A stretch of DNA of 35,463 bases, taken from an uncultured Anaerobutyricum sp. Lineage in GTDB: Bacteria > Bacillota > Clostridia > Lachnospirales > Lachnospiraceae. The notes under the pieces were generated by a model, which worked only from the letters and a program-made list of their open reading frames with translations, did no database searches and had not been told where the DNA came from. How positions within the stretch are numbered: the first letter of the stretch is position 1; every line of letters starts with the position of its first letter. The stretch lies in NCBI RefSeq assembly GCF_934307085.1, contig NZ_CAKRCF010000033.1:1-35463 (forward strand), in the 5' to 3' direction. Below, one piece after another: positions 15,841 to 23,396 of the stretch. A program made the translations under genes and the position numbers.

Positions 15841-16860
15841 ATGAGCGAAAAAGTTTTTAAACCAGTAACAGCAATTACAATGGGAGACCCTGCAGGTATC
15901 GGACCGGAGATTGTAGTAGGAACTATGCTTGATAAAGGAATTCATGAATGTTGTAAACCATTTGTGATTGGAAGTATTGCTATTCTTGACAGAGCGGCAA
16001 AGGTACTTGGAAAAGAATTAAAGTACAATAAAATCGAGGATCCTTCAGAAGCAAAGTACGAATATGGTGTTGTAGATGTTCTTGAAACTGGTGATTATGA
16101 TACAGATTCTATCAAATGGGGTGAGGTTCAGGAACTTGCAGGTCAGATGGCAATTGACTGGATTATGAAGTCGATTGAACTTGGAATGGCTAAGAAGGTA
16201 GATGCGGTTTCTACTTCTCCGATTCATAAAGGAGCAATCAAGTTAATCGGAATTAAAGAACCAGGACATACAGAGATTTACCAGAATCAGACACATTCTC
16301 CATATGCGTTAACAATGTTCTCCTGCCATAAGTTAAGAGTATTTTTTGTAAGTCGTCATATGTCTTTAGTAGATGCGTGTCATTATGCTACAAAGGAAGT
16401 TATTCTTGAAAATGTAATAAATATTGATAAGGAACTTCGTAAAGTTGGAATTGAGAATCCGCTGATTGCAGTAGCAGGTCTGAATCCACATAACGGAGAT
16501 AATGGATTATTTGGAACAGAGGAAATCACAGATATCGGACCAGCAGTAAAGGCTGCACAAGAAAAGGGAATTAATGCAGTTGGTCCTTGTCCGGCAGACT
16601 CCGTATTCCATATCGGAAAGTCGGGTAAATATGATGCCATTCTTTCTCTGTATCATGATCAGGGACATATCGCCTGTAAGACTTTAGATTTTGAAAAGTC
16701 TGTTACACTGACTTTCGGGCTTCCATTTATCAGAAGTTCTGTAGACCATGGAACAGCATTTGACATTGCTGGTAAGGGAATTGCAGATTGTGTAAGTTTG
16801 ATTGAGTCTACAAAGGTTGTTGCGGAATATGCGGCAAAACAGCTTGCGAAAAACAACTAA
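15841..16860 (+). CDS. pdxA2: PdxA2-type 4-phospho-D-threonate/erythronate 3-dehydrogenase
   Basis: Metal- and NAD-dependent dehydrogenase of 339 residues in the PdxA family. It has the N-terminal TMGDPAGIGPE motif (from residue 13) and the three metal-site histidine contexts EPGHTEIYQ, LNPHNGDNG and SLYHDQGHIACK. The vitamin B6 enzyme PdxA and PdxA2 are close paralogues. Linkage to a DUF1537 kinase and a sugar-acid permease argues for PdxA2, which oxidises 4-phospho-D-threonate or -erythronate with loss of CO2 to dihydroxyacetone phosphate. AAGGAAAA provides the ribosome site. It is first in the operon. Confidence 0.85.
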   Translation: MSEKVFKPVTAITMGDPAGIGPEIVVGTMLDKGIHECCKPFVIGSIAILDRAAKVLGKELKYNKIEDPSEAKYEYGVVDVLETGDYDTDSIKWGEVQELAGQMAIDWIMKSIELGMAKKVDAVSTSPIHKGAIKLIGIKEPGHTEIYQNQTHSPYALTMFSCHKLRVFFVSRHMSLVDACHYATKEVILENVINIDKELRKVGIENPLIAVAGLNPHNGDNGLFGTEEITDIGPAVKAAQEKGINAVGPCPADSVFHIGKSGKYDAILSLYHDQGHIACKTLDFEKSVTLTFGLPFIRSSVDHGTAFDIAGKGIADCVSLIESTKVVAEYAAKQLAKNN

Positions 16861-16952
16861 TCTATAAGGATTAACTAAAGTTGATAAAGAAGCGGAAGAG
16901 AAAGTGATAGCAAGAAGCAAAGAATAAACAGATAGAAAGAGAGGAATCAGCT

Positions 16953-18299
16953 ATGCCACTTATTGGATCAGTAGCAGACGATCTTACCGGGGCAACGACA
17001 ACAGGGGTGTTACTAGCAAGAAGTAAAGCAAGAACAGCGGTATTTTTTAACGTGGAAGCTGCAACAAAAGCAGAGGAATTAGATGAGCTGGATGCGATTA
17101 TTATCAGCAGTAACAGCCGTCCTCTCCCAGCAGATGAAGCTTATGACAAAGTAAAAGATGCAACTATCGCATTGAAAAGTATGAAAGTGAAATATTTTCA
17201 GAAGCGAATTGATACAACGATGCGAGGGGGCATTGGAGTAGAGATCGATGCGATGTTAGACCAGCTTGATGAGGATGCGGTAGCGATAGTCGTTCCTGCC
17301 ATGCCACAGTCTCGCAGAATTTTAGTTGGCGGCTACTCTGTCATAGATGGAGTAGCACTTATTAATACACCAGTAGCACAGGATGTAAGAACACCGGTAA
17401 AAGAAAATTATATACCAAAGCTTTTGCAGAGTCAGACAAAAAGACAGGTCGGTTTGGTTACTTTAGATAAAGTGTTAGCCGGTCAGGAAGCAATCAAGAA
17501 TGCTCTTATAGAAGAAAGAGAAAATGGGGCGAAAGTACTTGTCGTGGATGCGATTACATTAGAGGACGTGGAAAATATCGCACAGGCTTGTATTTCCTTA
17601 GAGTGGAACGTGGTATCTGTAGACCCGGGACCATTTACATCAAAACTTGCTTACTATAGAAATATTATCGGAAAAGAAGAAGCAAATCTTCCACCAAAAG
17701 GAAATGAGGAAGGGAAAACGGTACTTATCGCAGCGGGAAGTGCGACACCGGTTACAAAGAAGCAGATGGAAGTTCTTTGTGAGGATGAGCGTCATGTCAG
17801 AGTCAGCGTAGACCCGATTCCACTCATTGAAGGTGGAGAGGATGCTTTATGTGAAGTAGATAAGGCAATCACAAAGGCGGCAGAGCTTATGGACAGAGAT
17901 GTTCCGCCGAGAGCCATTTTATTTGAGACAGCGTTACATGGTGATTTATTAAATCTTGAAGAAGAGGATGCAAAGAGAGGTTATGCAGATGGAATGAGTG
18001 CGAACCGTATTAATGCGGGACTTGGAACGATCATACAGTTAGTACTCGGACGTTCGGGAAAAGAAAAAGTAGCGGGAATTTATACAACCGGCGGAGATAC
18101 AATGGTGAATGTTTGTTATCAGCTAGGGGTGGAATGTATCGAAGTTGTTGATTATGTAATTCCGCAGACAGATATCGGCCGACTGATTGGCAGTCCGTAC
18201 AGTGGACTTCCAATCGTGGGCAAAGGTGGACTGACAGGTAATGATAATACAGCTTGTGACATTGTAAACAGATTGTTTGATGAGAGAGCACGCAAGTAG
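16953..18299 (+). CDS. dtnK: Four-carbon acid sugar kinase (DUF1537), DtnK-like
   Basis: ATP-dependent kinase of 448 residues in the four-carbon acid sugar kinase family; members phosphorylate D-threonate, D-erythronate or 3-oxo-tetronate at C4. The N-terminal substrate half opens with VADDLTGATTTGV (DDLTGA motif, residues ~9-14) and carries KRIDTTMRGGIG. The C-terminal nucleotide half has AAGSATPVTKKQ and TTGGDTMVNVCYQLG. Pairing with PdxA2 and absence of a LtnD dehydrogenase, OtnC aldolase or OtnI isomerase point to D-threonate or D-erythronate rather than the 3-oxo-tetronate route. The ribosome site is GAGAGGA. The 92-base gap after pdxA2 shows no terminator. Confidence 0.85.
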   Translation: MPLIGSVADDLTGATTTGVLLARSKARTAVFFNVEAATKAEELDELDAIIISSNSRPLPADEAYDKVKDATIALKSMKVKYFQKRIDTTMRGGIGVEIDAMLDQLDEDAVAIVVPAMPQSRRILVGGYSVIDGVALINTPVAQDVRTPVKENYIPKLLQSQTKRQVGLVTLDKVLAGQEAIKNALIEERENGAKVLVVDAITLEDVENIAQACISLEWNVVSVDPGPFTSKLAYYRNIIGKEEANLPPKGNEEGKTVLIAAGSATPVTKKQMEVLCEDERHVRVSVDPIPLIEGGEDALCEVDKAITKAAELMDRDVPPRAILFETALHGDLLNLEEEDAKRGYADGMSANRINAGLGTIIQLVLGRSGKEKVAGIYTTGGDTMVNVCYQLGVECIEVVDYVIPQTDIGRLIGSPYSGLPIVGKGGLTGNDNTACDIVNRLFDERARK

Positions 18300-18318
18300 C
18301 GTGTAATGGAGAAGGAAA

Positions 18319-19377
18319 ATGAAAGAAAAGATGAATGAACAAGTAAATGAACAGATAAAGAAAAAAGACCTTGATTTATTAAATAAAATGAAAAATCTTC
18401 CGGGGGGACTGGTTATCATCCCACTCGTTATCGCAGTATTACTTGCAACATTTGTGCCGCAGGTATTTCAGATTGGTGGATATGTTACTGCATTATTTTA
18501 TGAAGGAAATGCCTGCATGATGGGATTTTTCCTCATTGTGTGCGGTGCATCTATTAATATACGTCAGGTAGGAATGCCTCTGTATAAAGGTGTTGTTATG
18601 ACCAGTGTAAAGTTTGTATTAGGTGTTATCCTTGGCTTGGTTGTAGGAAAAATATGCGGTCCTGCAGGATTTTTAGGAATTACACCGTTCGTTATGATTG
18701 CAGCAATTACCAATTCAAATAGTTCCCTTTACATTTCCTTATCTTCACAGTTTGGTAATGCGACAGATACAGGAGCGGTATCTATCCTGGCCTTAAATGA
18801 TGGTCCATTCTTTACATTGGTTGCACTTGGCGCAACAGGACTTGCATCAATTCCATTTATGTCACTTGTAGCAACAATTGTTCCAATTTTAATCGGATTT
18901 ATCTGGGGAAATCTTGACGAAGGATTCAAGAAAGCCTGTGCAACGGCACAGCCTATCGTTACATTTTTCATGACAATTTCCATCGGAGCTAAAACCGATA
19001 TTACAACAATCCTTAAAGCAGGGGCATCTGGTATCGTACTCGGACTCATCTCTGCAGCAACAGCGGTTATTTTCTTCTATGTAATTAATATATTCCTGCC
19101 TAAAAAAGAGAAAAATGCAATGGGAGCAGCAATTGGTACTACTGCATTAAACTCTGCTATGACTCCGGCAGCAGTTGCAGAAGCAGATCCGACAATGGCA
19201 CCATATGTTGACATGGCAACGGCACAGTGTGCTACTGCTTCAATTATCACACTGTTCCTCATTCCTTTTATCACAGCGTTCTTTGATAAAATGATGCAGA
19301 AAAAGCAGAAAGGTATTTACTCACCGGAAGGTTGGGCACATTACAAAGTAGCGGGAGAAAAAGTAGAAGAAGCATAA
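18319..19377 (+). CDS. kdgT: 2-keto-3-deoxygluconate permease family transporter (KdgT-like)
   Basis: Inner-membrane transporter of 352 residues with about ten hydrophobic segments. Features include GNACMMGFFLIVCGASINIRQVG-like and ITNSNSSLYISLSSQFG blocks typical of KdgT. Its position 19 bases after dtnK suggests it imports the C4 sugar acid used by this operon, rather than the pectin product that names the family. No KDG kinase or aldolase is present. The start at 18319 has GGAGAAGG only 3 bases away; an ATG at 18331 is an alternative. A terminator follows. Confidence 0.85.
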   Translation: MKEKMNEQVNEQIKKKDLDLLNKMKNLPGGLVIIPLVIAVLLATFVPQVFQIGGYVTALFYEGNACMMGFFLIVCGASINIRQVGMPLYKGVVMTSVKFVLGVILGLVVGKICGPAGFLGITPFVMIAAITNSNSSLYISLSSQFGNATDTGAVSILALNDGPFFTLVALGATGLASIPFMSLVATIVPILIGFIWGNLDEGFKKACATAQPIVTFFMTISIGAKTDITTILKAGASGIVLGLISAATAVIFFYVINIFLPKKEKNAMGAAIGTTALNSAMTPAAVAEADPTMAPYVDMATAQCATASIITLFLIPFITAFFDKMMQKKQKGIYSPEGWAHYKVAGEKVEEA

Positions 19378-19394
19378 AATTATTAGAATCTGTG

Positions 19395-19442
19395 GAAGGA
19401 AGTCTTTCTGTATGATACAATACAGGAGGACTTCTTTCTTAT
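19395..19442 (+). terminator. Terminator of the sugar-acid operon
   Basis: GAAGTC (19399-19404) pairs with GACTTC (19429-19434), with a nested CTGTAT/ATACAG stem (19408-19413, 19420-19425), followed by TTTCTT. It lies about 20 bases after the kdgT stop. Confidence 0.75.
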
Positions 19443-19675
19443 ATAAAATGATGTAGAAGTAACTATTTAGAAGATATTTAAGAGACTATTTATAATACGT
19501 GATTACAACATAGATGTAGAAAACGCACTACAATTATTTCTGCTTTGTAATGAATTTATAATATGCATATGGCAGGTAGATATAAAATGTGCTTTTGATA
19601 GTCTGGTTTTATGATTTAATGACAACGTGTATATAGTGAATATGTGTTTATGAATGGTTATATATGGAGAAGTTT
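19443..19675. other. AT-rich spacer before the YcxB-like gene
   Basis: About 230 bases without a supported ORF. A possible promoter is TTTATG, 18 bases, TATAGT near 19610-19640; it is weak. Confidence 0.35.
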
Positions 19676-20179
19676 ATGGAAGAAAGAATTACAGTCCAAA
19701 TGACAGAACAATATTTATTTGATTTTACTTTGTATCATACTTATTCAAAGTTTTCAGGATTTCTAACCAATATACTTGGTCTGGCAATCGCATTTATGGG
19801 AATCATTATGTTTATCGCAAGGAAAACCGAACTTTCCCGTGTGCCATTTTATTTACTGGCAGCAGCTATTTTCATTGGATATACACCGGTTTTACTGCGA
19901 TATCGTGCGAAAAATCAAGTTAAATTGATAGAGAGATACTGCGTATCTAACGAGTTATTATTTAATGAAGAGGGGATTAGCGTTTCCTATGCAGAAAATG
20001 AAGAAAAATATGCGTGGGAGCAGATTCAGAAAGTAGTAACAACGCCGAAGACGATAGGATTTTATTATGAGGAGGAACAGGCTATCATTGTACCCAAAGC
20101 AGATTTTGGCGATAAATTTGTACCAATTATGACGATGACAGCACAAAAACTTGGACCAGGCAAAGTACATTTCAAATAA
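19676..20179 (+). CDS. YcxB-like membrane protein, function unknown
   Basis: Protein of 167 residues. Two adjacent hydrophobic segments (about residues 28-47 and 57-74) form a membrane hairpin. The C-terminal part (~100-165) has the YcxB-like pattern, including ISVSYAENEEKYAWEQIQKVV, IGFYYEEEQAIIVPKADF. The start at 19676 follows GGAGAAG; an in-frame ATG at 19664 would place that site inside the gene. It sits 40 bases before the DeoR gene, possibly co-transcribed. Function in this family is not established and no catalytic residue is evident. Confidence 0.7.
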   Translation: MEERITVQMTEQYLFDFTLYHTYSKFSGFLTNILGLAIAFMGIIMFIARKTELSRVPFYLLAAAIFIGYTPVLLRYRAKNQVKLIERYCVSNELLFNEEGISVSYAENEEKYAWEQIQKVVTTPKTIGFYYEEEQAIIVPKADFGDKFVPIMTMTAQKLGPGKVHFK

Positions 20180-20219
20180 ATCTATTTCAGATAAATTTTC
20201 GGGCAAGGAGTGGAAAGAA

Positions 20220-20993
20220 ATGTTACAGGAACGGCGGAGCCTGATATTACAGAAAGTAACTGAAGAGGGAAAAGTGAAAGTTGCAGACCTTAGCAAGGAA
20301 TTGAACTGCTCAGAGGTGACGATTCGTAACGATATTAGAGATATGGCAGCAGAAGGTCTTTTACAAAGAATACATGGTGGAGCGGTCAGTCTAGAGAAAA
20401 AGGCAGAACATAAATACACAGCAGAAAGCGTTTACCGCAATACCGAAAAAAAGAAAGAAATCGCAGCCTGTGCCTACGAATATATCGAGGACAGAGATAC
20501 GATTATCATTGACGATGCCTCAAGCAGTTTTTATCTGGCACTTCACATAAAGGCACATCCAGAAAAGAGACTGGCAGTCGTAACCAACTCCCTTCTTGTG
20601 GGAAATGAACTGGCAGACGTACGCCATGTGGAATTATACATGGTTGGTGGTTATGTGGGTGGACATCTTGCTGCAACAATGGGCGATGTAGCTATTCAGC
20701 ATATGGAACAGTTCCATGTTGATAAAGCCTTTATCGGCGTATATAGTATCAACTTTGATGTGGGTCTGACCTCGATTGCAACCCCACAGATGCAGGTAAA
20801 ACGGGCAATTTTCAAATCTGCACGAGAAGTTTATGTCCTCGCAGACAGTAGCAAATTTGGAGCAGGCTATGTCTCTGTCATCTGCCCGGTAAAAGATGCT
20901 TATAAGATTATCACAGATTCTAAAATCGAGAAGGAATATATCAAAAAAGCAGAAAAAGAACAAATACCATTAGTAGTAGCGAAGCATAAATAG
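20220..20993 (+). CDS. DeoR family transcriptional regulator
   Basis: Repressor of 257 residues. An N-terminal DeoR helix-turn-helix is clear (RRSLILQKVTEEGKVKVADL, then CSEVTIRNDIRDMAAEGLLQRIHGGAV). A C-terminal DeoR sugar-phosphate sensor domain follows, with DDASSSFYLALHI and the FIGVYSINFDVGLTS, VLADSSKFG blocks. The start at 20220 is preceded by AAGGAG and gives the family length; an upstream ATG at 20151 lies inside the YcxB gene. Most likely it senses a phosphorylated C4 acid and controls the pdxA2 operon through the AAAACGAAAG cluster. Its TAG stop lies inside the left end of a repeat element. Confidence 0.88.
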   Translation: MLQERRSLILQKVTEEGKVKVADLSKELNCSEVTIRNDIRDMAAEGLLQRIHGGAVSLEKKAEHKYTAESVYRNTEKKKEIAACAYEYIEDRDTIIIDDASSSFYLALHIKAHPEKRLAVVTNSLLVGNELADVRHVELYMVGGYVGGHLAATMGDVAIQHMEQFHVDKAFIGVYSINFDVGLTSIATPQMQVKRAIFKSAREVYVLADSSKFGAGYVSVICPVKDAYKIITDSKIEKEYIKKAEKEQIPLVVAKHK

Positions 20994-21067
20994 GAGTTTG
21001 CCGCAGGCAAAAGAGACGCTCCCGTCGGGAGCTGTTTGTTCATCTCTCCCCCGACAAATTACTATTT
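20988..21067. repeat. 80-base repeat element overlapping the deoR-family stop codon
   Basis: Ends AAATAGGAGTTTG (20988-21000) and CAAATTACTATTT (21055-21067) are inverted repeats matching at 11 of 13. Inside are TTTGCC-GCA-GGCAAA and GCTCCC-GTC-GGGAGC stems. The first end plus its GCCGCAGG extension is nearly the same as the right end of the 15356-15612 element read in reverse. It may also act as a terminator. Confidence 0.65.
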
Positions 21068-21166
21068 TTTTATTGCTTTTTTTTGGAAAAAACCATATAG
21101 TAGAGGTAGAAAAATTACAAAAGAATAAAGGTTTTGTCAAAATTTAGATTTAATTGGCGAAATAGT

Positions 21167-21172
21167 TATAAT
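21167..21172 (+). promoter_or_regulatory. -10 box of the zinc-ribbon/TPM gene pair
   Basis: TATAAT lies about 47 bases before the start. The -35 (TTTAGA at 18 bases) is poor, so the call rests on the -10 alone. Confidence 0.4.
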
Positions 21173-21218
21173 ATTTTTATGTTAAGTAGTTGGTAATTTT
21201 TTAAGAAAGGGGGATCCT

Positions 21219-22202
21219 ATGTTTTATCGCTGTAAAAGTTGTGGTGGTAATGTAATTTATGACCCAAAGAAGAAGGCAATGGTGTGTGAAAGCTGTGGCA
21301 ACACAGGAGAATCAGAGAAGATAGCACAGGAGAAGTTACATACATGTAATAACTGTGGGGCACAGATTGAGGCTGAAGAGATTGATTTATCACTGAAATG
21401 TCCATATTGTGGAACATATGTTATTTTTGAAGATCGGATGGAAAAAGAGTATGAACCAAATCTGGTTTTACCTTTTGCACTTGATAAATATAAGGCATTG
21501 GACATTTTGAAAGAAAGATTTGCTAAAAAGTTATTTCTTCCTGGAAATTTCTGTGCGGCTTCTACGATAGAATCAATGGAAGGCCTGTATGTGCCATTTT
21601 GGATGTATGATTTACACTCACATGTCCATTTTGAAGGAGAGGCTGATAAGATAAGAACCTGGACAGAGGGAGATTACGATTGTACAGAGACAAGTACATA
21701 TCGAATTTTAAGAGATTTTGATGTAGATTATGACAAGATTCCGGTAGATGCTTCTAAGGCAATGCCTGATAAGATGATGGATCTTATGGAACCATATAAA
21801 TATGGAGAACTTGGAGATTTTGATGCAAAATATCTTTCTGGATTTCAGACTGAGATTTATGATGAAGATAAAAATACGCTTTTGCCAAGAGCCAGGGAAA
21901 AAGCAGATAAGTATAGTCAAAAGTATCTCAGAAGTTACAATATAGAATATGATGCGGTAAGGCCAATTATAAATGATAAAAAGAGTACGGAAAAGGAATC
22001 TTTTTATTCTTTTCTCCCGGTATGGCGTTATGTGTATCGTTATCAGGGAAAGAATTATGAGTTCTATGTAAACGGACAGACAGGCAAGGCAGTAGGAGAA
22101 GCACCGACGAGTACCGGTAAGATTATTGCATGGTTTGTCGCTGTATTTGGTTCATTGTTCTTCGCTATAGAAATGTTACTTTATTTATTGGGGGTGTTAT
22201 AA
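21219..22202 (+). CDS. Double zinc-ribbon protein with C-terminal membrane anchor, unknown function
   Basis: Protein of 327 residues. The N-terminus has two zinc ribbons with eight cysteines in CxxC pairs: C5/C8 with C23/C26, and C43/C46 with C61/C64. A central region (~75-295) has conserved-looking aromatic stretches such as GLYVPFWMYDLHSHVHFEG and YSFLPVWRYVYRYQGKNYEFYVNGQTG. A single membrane helix ends the chain (~302-327). I do not recognise the central domain. The next gene, encoding a TPM-domain membrane protein, begins one base after its stop, so the two probably act together at the membrane. The ribosome site AAAGGGGG is strong. Confidence 0.75.
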   Translation: MFYRCKSCGGNVIYDPKKKAMVCESCGNTGESEKIAQEKLHTCNNCGAQIEAEEIDLSLKCPYCGTYVIFEDRMEKEYEPNLVLPFALDKYKALDILKERFAKKLFLPGNFCAASTIESMEGLYVPFWMYDLHSHVHFEGEADKIRTWTEGDYDCTETSTYRILRDFDVDYDKIPVDASKAMPDKMMDLMEPYKYGELGDFDAKYLSGFQTEIYDEDKNTLLPRAREKADKYSQKYLRSYNIEYDAVRPIINDKKSTEKESFYSFLPVWRYVYRYQGKNYEFYVNGQTGKAVGEAPTSTGKIIAWFVAVFGSLFFAIEMLLYLLGVL

Positions 22203-23006
22203 ATGGCAAAGGTATACCGTGGAATATTAATATTTGTTGTCATACTTGGAATTTTGATGGGGCTGGTTGGGAAAAAGCTTGATAGCCATGTATATACGAA
22301 TATGGAACCTCGTAATAATACAGAATGTACGCTGACAAAGAGAGTCTTTGACGATGCAGATGTGCTTACCGATGAGGAAGAAGCGAATCTAGAGGCTTTA
22401 ATTGCGGAAAAAGAAGAGCTTATTGGTGGAGATATCGTTCTTATGACAACGAATGAAGCGAGTCTTGACACGATGGAAAAGCTTCGTGACTATGCACAGA
22501 ATTATTATAAAGAGAACAAAATCGGCTGGGATAAGCCGATTGGAAGTGGTGCGATTTATGTAGATGATTGGGAAACCAGATATACCTGGCTTGCGACCCG
22601 TGGCACAGTAAAAGATAAGTTATCCAAAGATAATACAGATTATATTGTGGATAAAACCAATGATATTGTGAATAAAGACCCTTATAAAGCCTATACACGG
22701 TTGATAAATTTACTGGCAGACGAGACACAGAAGAGCCCTCTTTTCCATATAAATATTAAACCGTTATGGGTGGCACTTGGCTGTCTTGTTGCAGCAATTG
22801 CCTTTATAGTGTTCCAGCTTTCCAGCTCCGTAGGTAGGGATACCGTAAAGAAGTCTACCTATGTGAAAAAAGATGGTGTGAAGTTAAATGATAAGCAGGA
22901 TATTTTCTTACACTCTCACGTTACAAGAACCAAGAGAGAAACTGAGAGCAGTAGCAGTGATTGCGGTGGTACTGATGACTTTGGAGGTAGCGGAGGCAGT
23001 CACTAA
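22203..23006 (+). CDS. TPM-domain (YgcG-like) membrane protein
   Basis: Protein of 267 residues. An N-terminal hydrophobic helix (~7-24) leads to a TPM domain (~45-165) recognisable from VFDDADVLTDEEEANLEALI, GGDIVLMTTN and IGSGAIYVDDWETRYTWLATRG. A second membrane helix lies at ~186-208. The cytoplasmic tail ends in a Ser/Gly-rich stretch with one Cys (residues ~245-267), as in many YgcG-type proteins. TPM domains have been linked to phosphatase activity in plants and to membrane protein folding or repair; bacterial roles are unclear. The ATG directly abuts the stop of the zinc-ribbon gene. Confidence 0.8.
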   Translation: MAKVYRGILIFVVILGILMGLVGKKLDSHVYTNMEPRNNTECTLTKRVFDDADVLTDEEEANLEALIAEKEELIGGDIVLMTTNEASLDTMEKLRDYAQNYYKENKIGWDKPIGSGAIYVDDWETRYTWLATRGTVKDKLSKDNTDYIVDKTNDIVNKDPYKAYTRLINLLADETQKSPLFHINIKPLWVALGCLVAAIAFIVFQLSSSVGRDTVKKSTYVKKDGVKLNDKQDIFLHSHVTRTKRETESSSSDCGGTDDFGGSGGSH

Positions 23007-23021
23007 GATGTCACAATATAC

Positions 23022-23050
23022 TTGATTATAGATAGTAAATATGATAAATT
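23022..23050 (+). promoter_or_regulatory. Promoter of gatCAB
   Basis: TTGATT (23022-23027), a 17-base spacer ending in TGA, then TAAATT (23045-23050), giving an extended -10. It lies 43 bases before gatC. Confidence 0.55.
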
Positions 23051-23092
23051 CAAAAATTAGAGATAGTTGTAAAAATAATAAGGAGAATAAAT

Positions 23093-23386
23093 ATGGCAAA
23101 TATAATTTCAGATGAGACAATCGAATATGTCGGTATCCTTGCCAAACTTGAACTTTCCGAAGAGGAGAAGGAACAGGCTAAGAAGGATATGGCAAATATG
23201 CTTGACTATATTGATACATTGAACGAACTTGATACCAGTGGAGTAGAGCCGATGAGTCATGTATTTCCTGTAAATAATGTGTTTAGAGAAGACATTGTGA
23301 CTAATGGAGATGACAGAGATGAGATTCTGGCGAATGCACCAGAAGCAAAAGAGGGAGCTTTTGTAGTTCCTAAAACTTTTGATTAG
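23093..23386 (+). CDS. gatC: Asp-tRNA(Asn)/Glu-tRNA(Gln) amidotransferase subunit C
   Basis: Small bridging subunit of 97 residues that stabilises GatA on GatB. The pattern [20 protein letters not shown] and [26 protein letters not shown] is typical of GatC. AAGGAGAA precedes the start. It is the first gene of gatCAB, with gatA 10 bases downstream. Presence of the complex implies indirect charging of tRNA-Gln, tRNA-Asn or both. Confidence 0.96.
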   Translation: MANIISDETIEYVGILAKLELSEEEKEQAKKDMANMLDYIDTLNELDTSGVEPMSHVFPVNNVFREDIVTNGDDRDEILANAPEAKEGAFVVPKTFD

Positions 23387-23396
23387 GAGGAAAGAC

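Noticed and set aside
15841..16860. Classical PdxA for vitamin B6 synthesis
   Set aside because: No other pdx gene is present and it is linked to a C4-acid kinase and sugar-acid permease, so PdxA2 is the better reading.
18319..19377. Pectin-derived 2-keto-3-deoxygluconate uptake
   Set aside because: There is no KDG kinase, KDPG aldolase or pectin gene nearby; operon context points to a C4 acid.
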